From Bacteroidales bacterium (GTDB lineage: Bacteria; Bacteroidota; Bacteroidia; Bacteroidales; Muribaculaceae), in contig JAQXVL010000194.1 of the NCBI GenBank assembly GCA_029224905.1, forward strand, positions 1 through 42,220: a stretch of 42,220 bases of DNA. Direction: 5' to 3'. The notes beneath the pieces were generated by a model. It ran no database searches and was not told the origin of the DNA. It saw nothing but the letters and a program-made list of their open reading frames with translations. Position numbers and translations under genes: made by a program. The first letter of the stretch is position 1, and each line of letters starts with the position of its first letter. This document shows positions 25,272 to 32,105 of this stretch, one piece after another.

Positions 25272-25752
25272 ATTCGACGGCGGCAATCAGAATGGCAATG
25301 CCGATTAACGACACGCTAATCACTGCCGGAAGTCCTTTAGCACATAGATACTGCAAAAATCGTTGCGATGGGAAGTCGAGACCGCGACCGGCGGGAGTTC
25401 GTGCAAAGACGACCGCGCCCAGTGTGGCACCTACAGCCGCACCGACGACCATCAGCGCATAACCGCCGACGGCGCCGAGCGCCATACCCGTCAACGCTCC
25501 GAGGCATATGTGCACCATTCCTTGCGTTGCTTTGACCAGCATGCGCTGCTGCATCGAGGTGATGATGAGCACCACAACGACCATTGCGCCCCAATAGGTA
25601 AGCATTCGCATCGGCACGTCGAGCCATTCGCCGAGCGACAGCGCCCAGAGTCCGCCATACGACGCTATGACCGACGGAAAGTGCGGCCTGACAATCAAAT
25701 AAACCGACAAAGCCAGCAGTAATATGCCTGCGATTAGCAGAAATATGTTCAT
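25264..25752 (-). CDS. Small membrane protein, first gene of the pdxB operon
   Basis: Four hydrophobic helices are visible: FLLIAGILLLALSVYLIV, MLTYWGAMVVVVLIITS, a glycine-zipper stretch GALTGMALGAVGGYALMVVG and ISVSLIGIAILIAAVEY. The Gly-rich part resembles DUF456 or glycine-zipper proteins, but I cannot assign a family. The ATG lies only 8 bp after the -7 box at 25760-25767, so its transcript should be nearly leaderless. Confidence 0.75.
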   Translation of the reverse strand: MNIFLLIAGILLLALSVYLIVRPHFPSVIASYGGLWALSLGEWLDVPMRMLTYWGAMVVVVLIITSMQQRMLVKATQGMVHICLGALTGMALGAVGGYALMVVGAAVGATLGAVVFARTPAGRGLDFPSQRFLQYLCAKGLPAVISVSLIGIAILIAAVEYE

Positions 25753-25759
25753 CTATTTG

Positions 25760-25790
25760 CAAATATAGTGTTATTTTGACCAAAAATCAA
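25760..25790 (-). promoter_or_regulatory. Promoter of the six-gene pdxB/helicase/glycosylase operon
   Basis: TTG (25788-25790), 20 bp, TATATTTG (25760-25767) on the minus strand: a full match to the Bacteroidetes consensus. The first ATG at 25752 lies so close that the mRNA must start within a few bases of it. Confidence 0.7.
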
Positions 25791-25853
25791 CCCGTATGCG
25801 CCTTATCTTTGCGCTAATTGCGATAATTTCGTAAAGAAAAACAAATATTAACA

Positions 25854-26033
25854 AAGCCTGCATTATTCACACTATTCCTGCTGCAAGGACTAACTGACAA
25901 CACCTTAGCGCAATGCTCGCTCTTCCTCTTTGAAGGTAGGATTTACTACATTCTGCATCGTCATCGCTGTGCTCACGCTAATGCGCCGCCATTTAGCCCT
26001 TTCGTGACGGAATAGTGTGAATAATGCAGGCTT
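25854..26033. mobile_element. MITE-like element with 25-bp perfect terminal inverted repeats
   Basis: Arms at 25854-25878 (AAGCCTGCATTATTCAC...) and 26009-26033 are perfect inverted copies, enclosing 130 bp with no coding frame. Size (180 bp), long perfect ends and lack of a gene fit a miniature inverted-repeat transposable element or the remains of an insertion sequence. No clear target duplication is visible at the flanks. It occupies most of the gap between the PorT-like gene and the pdxB operon (25753-26049). Confidence 0.6.
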
Positions 26034-26049
26034 GTGCGGGCTATGCAGA

Positions 26050-26799
26050 TTAAAAGTTATATCCGAGGCTGACGTTCCAGTTGCGGTTTTGGATTTTGAT
26101 GTCGGGAGCGCCTGCCGCGTTTTTCGCCACGTTGCGGAGCCCGTGCTGGTAGTAGACGCCGATGAAATAGTGATTGAAGAACGTCATACCGGTGCCGAAA
26201 CGCAGTCCGAAATCGGCGTGTTTGATAGCCAAAAAGTCTTTTTGGTCGGCTTTGAAGTATTTAGTCGAAGTTGCTTTGTGGTCGAAGATGAGTTGGCCGT
26301 CGTCATCGCTGAAAGCGTAGTATTGGTCACTTTCGCGCTTACCGGCAATGCCGTAGGCGTAGTAGACGCCGGCATCGAGGTGCCACTTTGCCTGCTCGCC
26401 CAAGTTGAGACGGAACGACGCCATAGCCGGGATGTTGAGGTAGTGAGCCCGAGCACGGAGAAACATGCTTCCCATGTAGTCTTCGTCGGCGGTAGCAGCC
26501 ATCATCGCGCCTTCGTATTTGCGAAATTCCCAGAGCAGACCGGTTTCGATGGCGAGGTAGCGGCGGATGTTGAGGTCGACCACGGCGCCGGCTTGTCCGC
26601 CCATCCGCCAATAGGAATTGCCTTGGATGAGTTCGTGCAGTTGGCTGAGGTAGTTGTTGTCGATGCCCGACGAGTTAAGTCCGGCGCGGATTCCGATGGT
26701 GAGCGGTTTGTCGGGTCTTGCTGTGTCGATAATGCGGTCGCGACTCCACGCCGCCGCTACGGTTGTGATTATTAGTATAAGTGTTGCTAATCTTTTCAT
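26050..26799 (-). CDS. PorT-like outer membrane beta-barrel protein
   Basis: A signal peptide (MKRLATLILIITTVAAAWS) is followed by alternating strand patterns: TIGIRAGLNSSGI, RRYLAIETGLLWEF, AHYLNIPAMASFRL, HLDAGVYYAYGIAGK, ADFGLRFGTGMTFF and the terminal NWNVSLGYNF ending in an aromatic residue. This is the OMP_b-brl_2/porin-family small barrel of Bacteroidales. Its ATG overlaps the TGA of the lipoprotein gene (ATGA), so the two are translationally coupled. Function unknown; barrels of this kind are structural or T9SS-related. Confidence 0.85.
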   Translation of the reverse strand: MKRLATLILIITTVAAAWSRDRIIDTARPDKPLTIGIRAGLNSSGIDNNYLSQLHELIQGNSYWRMGGQAGAVVDLNIRRYLAIETGLLWEFRKYEGAMMAATADEDYMGSMFLRARAHYLNIPAMASFRLNLGEQAKWHLDAGVYYAYGIAGKRESDQYYAFSDDDGQLIFDHKATSTKYFKADQKDFLAIKHADFGLRFGTGMTFFNHYFIGVYYQHGLRNVAKNAAGAPDIKIQNRNWNVSLGYNF

Positions 26800-27263
26800 T
26801 TTGAATGGGTTGCTATATAGTTAACGGCGTCTTTTGCCGAAATGTTTTGTTGTCTCATACGACTGTGCGAGTCGACGATGAACAGAGCCGGAAGCGACTC
26901 GAATTGGTAGGTAGAGGTCGCCATCGACGCAAAATCCGTGTCGATACATTCCACCCAGCCCTCGGTCGGGTCCATCGCCGCCCAGCGGTCCTCTTGGTCG
27001 CCGACGTAGACCGACAGCACGCGCAGCCTACCGTCGCTAACCGCCCGGGCAATTTCGGTGCTTCGGCGGAGACTGTCGCCCACGGCGTGGCATTCGTGGC
27101 AGTCGATGTCGTTGAGGTAGACGAGCGTCAGCGGCGTCGTGCGGCTGCAGATGCCGTGGCGAGCGCCCTCGCGGTCGACATACGTTATGTCGGCGACCGT
27201 TGTCGCGGCGCGGCATCCCCAGAGAGCCGGCAGTAGCAGTAGTATCGGTATCAGTTTTTTCAT
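26796..27263 (-). CDS. Thioredoxin-like lipoprotein with CHEC motif
   Basis: Start chosen at ATG 27263, which opens a lipoprotein signal MKKLIPILLLLPALWGC with Cys17 as the lipid site; the longer frame to 27365 would overlap the divergent cobB promoter. Residues 49-60 read YLNDIDCHECHA, a Cys55-X2-Cys58 redox pair at the position of the thioredoxin active site, and FESLPALFIVDS carries the cis-Pro loop. Family members with this layout are periplasmic-face thiol oxidoreductases of Bacteroidales. Substrate unknown. First gene of a two-gene operon with the barrel protein. Confidence 0.75.
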   Translation of the reverse strand: MKKLIPILLLLPALWGCRAATTVADITYVDREGARHGICSRTTPLTLVYLNDIDCHECHAVGDSLRRSTEIARAVSDGRLRVLSVYVGDQEDRWAAMDPTEGWVECIDTDFASMATSTYQFESLPALFIVDSHSRMRQQNISAKDAVNYIATHSK

Positions 27264-27269
27264 CGTCGG

Positions 27270-27277
27270 CAAAAATA
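27270..27277 (-). promoter_or_regulatory. -7 motif for the thioredoxin-like lipoprotein gene
   Basis: TATTTTTG on the minus strand (TAnnTTTG), 7 bp before ATG 27263. It supports the short start and implies a near-leaderless mRNA. Confidence 0.45.
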
Positions 27278-27311
27278 TAAAAAATTTCCTATTTTTATGT
27301 GTCATTTTGAC

Positions 27312-27342
27312 TTGTTTTGTCGAACAAAATGGACTAAATTTG
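27312..27342 (+). promoter_or_regulatory. Promoter of cobB
   Basis: TTG (27312-27314), 20 bp, TAAATTTG (27335-27342) on the plus strand, 22 bp before the ATG at 27365. It is divergent from the lipoprotein promoter. Confidence 0.6.
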
Positions 27343-27364
27343 TCATTGACAAATTTTTTAGACA

Positions 27365-28057
27365 ATGAAACGACTTGTAGTGTTGACCGGAGCGGGCGTA
27401 AGTGCCGAAAGTGGAATCAAAACATTCCGCGACGCCGACGGTCTTTGGGAAAACTATCCCGTAATGGAAGTGGCGAGCCATACAGGCTTTATGCGCAATC
27501 CGGCGTTGGTGCATAAGTTCTATAACGAGCGCCGTCATCAACTCGTCAAGTGCGAGCCGAATGCCGCGCACTACGGCTTGGCGGAACTCGAGAAGGATTT
27601 CGACGTCGATATCATTACGCAGAACGTCGACAACCTGCACGAGCGGGCAGGTAGCAGCCGCGTGCTTCATCTCCACGGCGAACTTATGAAGATACGTTCT
27701 ATGCGTCATGAAGAGCGCGTCTATACGCTCACGCCCGACAATCTCGATACGTCGGTCGACACTCGCGACAGTTACGGCGACCCGGTTCGTCCCCACATCG
27801 TGTTCTTCGAAGAGGCAGTTCCCAACATCACGCCGGCATCCGAAATCGTTCGTCAGGCGGATATTTTGGTGATAATCGGCACGTCGTTGGTTGTCTATCC
27901 GGCAGCCGGACTGATGTATTATGCACGCAAAGGCACGCCGATTTACTATATCGACCCGAATCCGGCGCAGATTCCATACGATATGGATAACGTCACCGTC
28001 ATTGCCAAACCGGCAACTGTAGGTGTCGCCGAACTTAAGGAACTATTAACACGCTAA
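27365..28057 (+). CDS. cobB: Sir2-family NAD-dependent protein deacylase
   Basis: Sir2 motifs are complete: GAGVSAESGIKTFR at 9-22, TQNVDNLHERAGS with Gln86-Asp89, catalytic His104 in LHLHGE, and IIGTSLVVYPAAGL near 170. The Cys4 zinc site found in most bacterial CobB proteins is absent between residues 105 and 145, where only basic and acidic residues occur; this places it with zinc-less CobB-like sirtuins. Predicted to remove acyl groups from lysines using NAD. Its TAA overlaps the TAG of the converging ABC exporter by three to four bases, leaving no room for a terminator between them. Confidence 0.9.
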   Translation: MKRLVVLTGAGVSAESGIKTFRDADGLWENYPVMEVASHTGFMRNPALVHKFYNERRHQLVKCEPNAAHYGLAELEKDFDVDIITQNVDNLHERAGSSRVLHLHGELMKIRSMRHEERVYTLTPDNLDTSVDTRDSYGDPVRPHIVFFEEAVPNITPASEIVRQADILVIIGTSLVVYPAAGLMYYARKGTPIYYIDPNPAQIPYDMDNVTVIAKPATVGVAELKELLTR

Positions 28058-29898
28058 AATTTCTGCATATCGACGAGGCGCTTGTAGTAGCCTCCGAGGG
28101 CGATTAGTTCGTCGTGCGTACCGCGTTCGACGATTCGACCTTCGTGCATCACGCAAATCATGTCGGCGTTGCAAATCGTCGACAGACGGTGGGCGATGAC
28201 CAGCGTAGTGCGGTTGCGCATGAGTCGGTCGAGGGCTTCCTGAACGAGTCGTTCGCTTTCGGTGTCGAGCGCCGAAGTTGCTTCGTCGAGGATAAGCACC
28301 GGCGGATTTTTCAGGATGGCGCGAGCAATGCTGATACGTTGGCGTTGGCCGCCGGAGAGTTTGCAACCGCGGTCGCCGATGTTGGTCTCGTAGCCGTCTT
28401 CCGACGCCATGATGAAGTCGTGCGCATTGGCAATACGAGCCGCTTCTTCGACTTGCTCTTGTGTAGCGCCTTCGACGCCGAAGGTGATGTTGTTGAAGAA
28501 CGTATCGTTGAAGAGGATAGCCTCTTGATTGACGTTACCCATAATAGCGCGGAGGTCTTTGACCCGCACGTCGCGGATGTCGACTCCGCCAATCGTGATA
28601 GAGCCTTGCTCGACGTCGTAGAAACGCGGCAACAGGTCGGCGAGCGTCGATTTGCCCGAGCCGGACTGACCGACCAGCGCAACGGTGCTGCCGAAGGGAA
28701 TGTCGAGCGTCACGTCGTCGACCACCCAATCTTCGCCGTAGCGGAAGCGCACATGGTCGTAGCGGATGCCGCCTTTGTCGGTCGACAGCGACTTCGGCTC
28801 GTCGGGGTCTTTAATCGGATTGTCCGCACTGAGAATTTTGTCGACGCGAACCATCGATGCCAAGCCTTTTTGAATCTGGTAAGCCGCTTTGGAGAGGTCT
28901 TTCGCCGGGTTGATGATGTTGTAGAAAATCACCATATAGTAGATGAACGTCGGCGCGTCGATGATGTTGTGCCCCGAGAGAATCAGCGTACCGCCGAACC
29001 AGAGCACGATGGCGATGGTCGCAGTGCCGAGGAATTCGCTCATGGGGTGAGCGAGCGCCTGTCGGCGGCTGATGCGCGTGGAGGTGCGGAAGAATCGTTG
29101 ATTTTCGTCGTGGAAGCGGCCGCGAATCTTGTGTTCGGCGTTGAAAGCCTTGATGATGCGCAGTCCGCCGAGAGTTTCTTCGATGGTAGCCATCAGCGCG
29201 CCCCATTGCTGTTGCCCTTCGAGCGAAGTGCGTTTCAGGCGTTTGCCGACCTTACCCATGATGTAGCCTGCAATAGGCAGCAGGACGAACACAAAGAGCG
29301 TCAGCTGCCAACTGATTGTGAGCATCATAACGAGGCAAACCACAATCATAATGGGGTTTTTAAACATCATGTCGAGCGACGACATAATGGAATTTTCAAT
29401 CTCGGCAACGTCGCCCGACATACGCGCCATGACGTCGCCTTTGCGCTCGGTGGTGAAGAAACCGATGGGGAGGCTGACGATTTTGTCGTAGACGTAGTTG
29501 CGAATGTCGCGAACCACGCCGGCGCGGATGGGGATGAGGAAGTGCGAACTCAGGTAGGTCGTTCCCGTCTTGAAAGCGGTCATAACCACCAAAGCACCGG
29601 CGAGCATAGCCAGCGTAGCCGACGCCCCGTAGGTGATTTTGCAGTAGTATGCCGAGTAGTAGAAGTTGTTGATAACAACGTCTTTAAGCGAGCCGCTGTC
29701 CCACGGCATAAAGTGATATTCAACACCGTCGCCCAAAAACAGCATTTGCAGAATCGGGATAATCAAGGCAAACGAGAACAGCGTCAAAATCGCCGCCAAG
29801 ATGTTGAATACAATATTTAGGATAAGGTAGCCCTTATAAGGAGGCACAAACCTCCGCAATATCTGTAGGAATTCTTTCATTTCGGTTATTTTATGCAA
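28054..29898 (-). CDS. MsbA-type ABC exporter, fused permease-ATPase
   Basis: Six membrane helices in the first 330 residues (LILNIVFNILAAILTLFSFA, ATLAMLAGALVVMTAF, NPIMIVVCLVMMLTI, LTLFVFVLLPIAGYIMG and two near 290-340), with the coupling segment ERKGDVMARMSGDV. The C-terminal nucleotide-binding domain has Walker A GQSGSGKST near 412, signature LSGGQRQR, Walker B VLILDEATSALD and the switch His in IAHRLST. It flips a lipid or drug outward as a homodimer; MsbA-like lipid A/lipid transport is the usual guess in this phylum. Starts at 29898 and 29880 (MKEFLQILRRF) are both plausible. Confidence 0.9.
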   Translation of the reverse strand: MHKITEMKEFLQILRRFVPPYKGYLILNIVFNILAAILTLFSFALIIPILQMLFLGDGVEYHFMPWDSGSLKDVVINNFYYSAYYCKITYGASATLAMLAGALVVMTAFKTGTTYLSSHFLIPIRAGVVRDIRNYVYDKIVSLPIGFFTTERKGDVMARMSGDVAEIENSIMSSLDMMFKNPIMIVVCLVMMLTISWQLTLFVFVLLPIAGYIMGKVGKRLKRTSLEGQQQWGALMATIEETLGGLRIIKAFNAEHKIRGRFHDENQRFFRTSTRISRRQALAHPMSEFLGTATIAIVLWFGGTLILSGHNIIDAPTFIYYMVIFYNIINPAKDLSKAAYQIQKGLASMVRVDKILSADNPIKDPDEPKSLSTDKGGIRYDHVRFRYGEDWVVDDVTLDIPFGSTVALVGQSGSGKSTLADLLPRFYDVEQGSITIGGVDIRDVRVKDLRAIMGNVNQEAILFNDTFFNNITFGVEGATQEQVEEAARIANAHDFIMASEDGYETNIGDRGCKLSGGQRQRISIARAILKNPPVLILDEATSALDTESERLVQEALDRLMRNRTTLVIAHRLSTICNADMICVMHEGRIVERGTHDELIALGGYYKRLVDMQKF

Positions 29899-29977
29899 AA
29901 TTAATACTTAGCGCTCTAACAGGCAAATTATTTGGAGGTTGCTTTATAAATTTATTATAAAGCAGGCTCTGCTCAAA

Positions 29978-31864
29978 TCAACCAAATCGACTATTTTTTC
30001 GTCTGATTTTCGCCAAATCCTCATTTGCCGGTTCGAAATTGAACATTCTGTTTTTCGGCAGGTCGATGTCGATAGAGAGCGCGATGCAACGGGTCATCAG
30101 GATGTCGTCGTGATGCCCTTCCTTAGCGCCGAAAGTGCCGTTAGGCTTGCGCTCGTAGGCGAGGTGCTCGTTGATTGCATCGTTGTCGCGCTCGATGTAG
30201 CGGAGTTCGCGGACGTTAGCGATGTGGCGATGCAGAATGAGCGGCTTGGTCGTTCGGTTGGTGTGGAAACCCGGTTTCGACTTGCTCCCCACCTTACGAC
30301 GATACAAATTCGGGTAGGCGTTGCAGATTTCGCTGAGCACGAAACCGGAGTTTTCGCCGTCGGTTGTTTGCGTTTCGAGGGTGTTGCTTTCGACCACGAG
30401 TAGCGCGTTGCGGTAGTAAGTAGCCACTTGCGCCGCCTTCCAAGCGACGATGTCGAGGTCGGCATGTCCGCGCCATTGTGCAGCCGTCCGGGGACGTTCA
30501 GCCGGCGTAGCGCCTCGGTCGAGCACGTAAATCACGGAGAAGTCCGACTCGTCGGAGCGACCTCCCAGGTCGACAGCCACGATATAGCGGTCGCTTCGTG
30601 CGGTCGGCTCGGGATGTTGCCACACCTTGAGGAGTCCCGTCGAATCGTCGACGAAATGCACGTTCGAGAGTGCGTCGCGCCCCGTCATAGCCTCGCCGGC
30701 GATGTCGCCGACCGACTCCGGTGCACGGCAGTCTTTGCGCATCTCCTCGAGAGCGCGCGGCGAAAAGACGATGCGGTCGGTAGCGGTAAACGCTTCGACG
30801 TCGGTGGTCGGAAACTCCGCTTGCATCGCCGAGGTGCGGGCGTATTCGCGGTTTTTGTAGCGATACCAGTTGATTTGCTCGAGCGAGGCGCCGGCGTGCC
30901 AGAGCCCCGTCTCGTAGTCGTTGAGCGACGCGCAAAATTCTTCGGCGTCGTCGACCGGGAGTTCGTAGATGTTGTGACGAAACCAGGGTACGAAAATCGC
31001 TGTTTTGTCGCTGACGCCTGCCGCGGCGCGGAGCCATTCCTCGTGGAAGAAGTTGCCCAAACCGTTTGCGGTCGACTCCATGACGACCACCGAGTCGGGC
31101 GTGAGAGCGACCGTGCCGCCGATGCTTCGAATCATGTTCATCGGGTCGATGCGCGCCGTTTTGCGCCAGAACGCCACCTCCGAAAGGTGGGCGAGGGCGA
31201 TGTCGAGACCGCGAATGGCAGCCGGCGACTCAGCCGAGCAGGTAGTCACGGTGTTTTGTCGACCCGCGATTTGCGCGATGTTCGTCGTTCGCTGATATGG
31301 GCGAAAGGCGTACGGCTTTTCGGCGCCATACTGTTCGGGATAGTTGGCGAGCATGGTAGCGTAGATTCCTTTGAGCGACTGCGCCGTGTCGCGGTTTTGT
31401 GCGCAGATGATGGCGTTGGTGCAGTCGCTGCGGATGAGTTGCATCCAAGCGATGTAGGCTTCGATGAGGGTCGAGATGCCGCACTGGCGCGCCTTTAGGA
31501 TGATGGCACGCACGGGCTTTCCGGCGGAGCGCATCTCCTCCAAGCGGCGGAGCACTTCGCGTTGCGGCGGGTTGAGCACAAGGTTGGTAAGCCGGTGCGT
31601 CATCTTGTCGGGGACGAACACGGTGGTCGCCGCCCAAAACTCGAAGTCGTAGCGGAAACGCAGATGTTCGAATTCGGCGGCGTCGAGTTCGGCGCAGTCG
31701 GGATGCTCGGCGAGCATAGCCTCGGGAATGAGCACCGTTCCGCCGCGACCGGTCACGCGTCGTCGACGGAGGCAACAGCCGATGCCTCGCAGCGGGTCGT
31801 AGCCGCTATGGAGTGCACGGTTGCGCTCGTCGTTGATTTCTCGGATTTCTTCAGTGTATTTCAT
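29978..31864 (-). CDS. Phage terminase large subunit (intact, stand-alone)
   Basis: TerL of 628 aa with both activities readable. ATPase: KARQCGIS (deviant Walker A, 124-131), ALAHLSEVAFW (Walker B, catalytic Glu229), VVVMESTANG coupling motif (259-268). RNase H-like nuclease: Asp432 in VAVDLGGRSDESDFS, Glu492 in LLVVESN and Asp586/587 in GHHDDILMTR. In a phage it would cut and pump DNA into the prohead. No small terminase, portal or capsid gene lies next to it; the neighbours are an ABC exporter and nhaC. Codon use and GC resemble the host. Intact motifs and a host-like promoter suggest retention for a function rather than decay; an undetected prophage cluster is excluded within the window. 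Confidence 0.92.
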   Translation of the reverse strand: MKYTEEIREINDERNRALHSGYDPLRGIGCCLRRRRVTGRGGTVLIPEAMLAEHPDCAELDAAEFEHLRFRYDFEFWAATTVFVPDKMTHRLTNLVLNPPQREVLRRLEEMRSAGKPVRAIILKARQCGISTLIEAYIAWMQLIRSDCTNAIICAQNRDTAQSLKGIYATMLANYPEQYGAEKPYAFRPYQRTTNIAQIAGRQNTVTTCSAESPAAIRGLDIALAHLSEVAFWRKTARIDPMNMIRSIGGTVALTPDSVVVMESTANGLGNFFHEEWLRAAAGVSDKTAIFVPWFRHNIYELPVDDAEEFCASLNDYETGLWHAGASLEQINWYRYKNREYARTSAMQAEFPTTDVEAFTATDRIVFSPRALEEMRKDCRAPESVGDIAGEAMTGRDALSNVHFVDDSTGLLKVWQHPEPTARSDRYIVAVDLGGRSDESDFSVIYVLDRGATPAERPRTAAQWRGHADLDIVAWKAAQVATYYRNALLVVESNTLETQTTDGENSGFVLSEICNAYPNLYRRKVGSKSKPGFHTNRTTKPLILHRHIANVRELRYIERDNDAINEHLAYERKPNGTFGAKEGHHDDILMTRCIALSIDIDLPKNRMFNFEPANEDLAKIRRKNSRFG

Positions 31865-31886
31865 GGTCGGTATAGTTTTTTTGCTT

Positions 31887-31930
31887 TTTTCGCAAAGATA
31901 CTCACAGTCCCTATTGTATCTTTGCGAAAA
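31887..31930. promoter_or_regulatory. 14-bp inverted repeat holding promoter motifs on both strands, upstream of TerL
   Basis: TTTTCGCAAAGATA (31887-31900) and TATCTTTGCGAAAA (31917-31930) are perfect inverted copies with a 16-bp spacer. Each contains TATCTTTG, so each strand has a -7 box. The minus-strand one would serve terL (ATG at 31864). The symmetry may instead be an operator. Confidence 0.5.
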
Positions 31931-31944
31931 TGACAGGAAAAGAG

Positions 31945-32103
31945 GCGCCTTCGGCGCGGTTAGACGGCGCTGACGCGCGGTTATTCGGCATCTTCGATGC
32001 GGTTATTCGGCGCTGACGCGCGGTTAGACGGCTAAGGCGTCATTATCCGACAATTACACGCAGCGCAAGCTGCCGATTAACCTCTTAACCTCTTAACCTC
32101 GTA
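31945..32103. repeat. Paired short hairpin arrays in opposing orientation with a conserved junction
   Basis: Plus-sense units GCGCC-TTC-GGCGC, GCGC-TGAC-GCGC, GCATC-TTC-GATGC and GCGC-TGAC-GCGC with GGTTA spacers run to about 32031. A junction follows (TAAGGCGTCATTATCCGACA...), then minus-sense GCAGC-GCAA-GCTGC, CGATTAACC, TCTTAACC twice and TCGTAACC, ending 2 bp from the nhaC stop. The same junction occurs at 39623-39670. It fills the gap 31865-32105. Confidence 0.85.
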
Positions 32104-32105
32104 AC

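Noticed and set aside
28114..29820. 568-codon plus-strand frame opposite the ABC exporter
   Set aside because: Shadow of a complete MsbA-type gene; composition (Asp, His, Val, Arg rich) is typical of antisense translation.
30428..31498. 356-codon plus-strand frame opposite the terminase
   Set aside because: Shadow of TerL, whose catalytic motifs are complete on the minus strand.
29978..31864. Full prophage around the terminase
   Set aside because: Neighbours on both sides are host genes (ABC exporter, nhaC) and no capsid, portal, integrase or lysis gene is visible.
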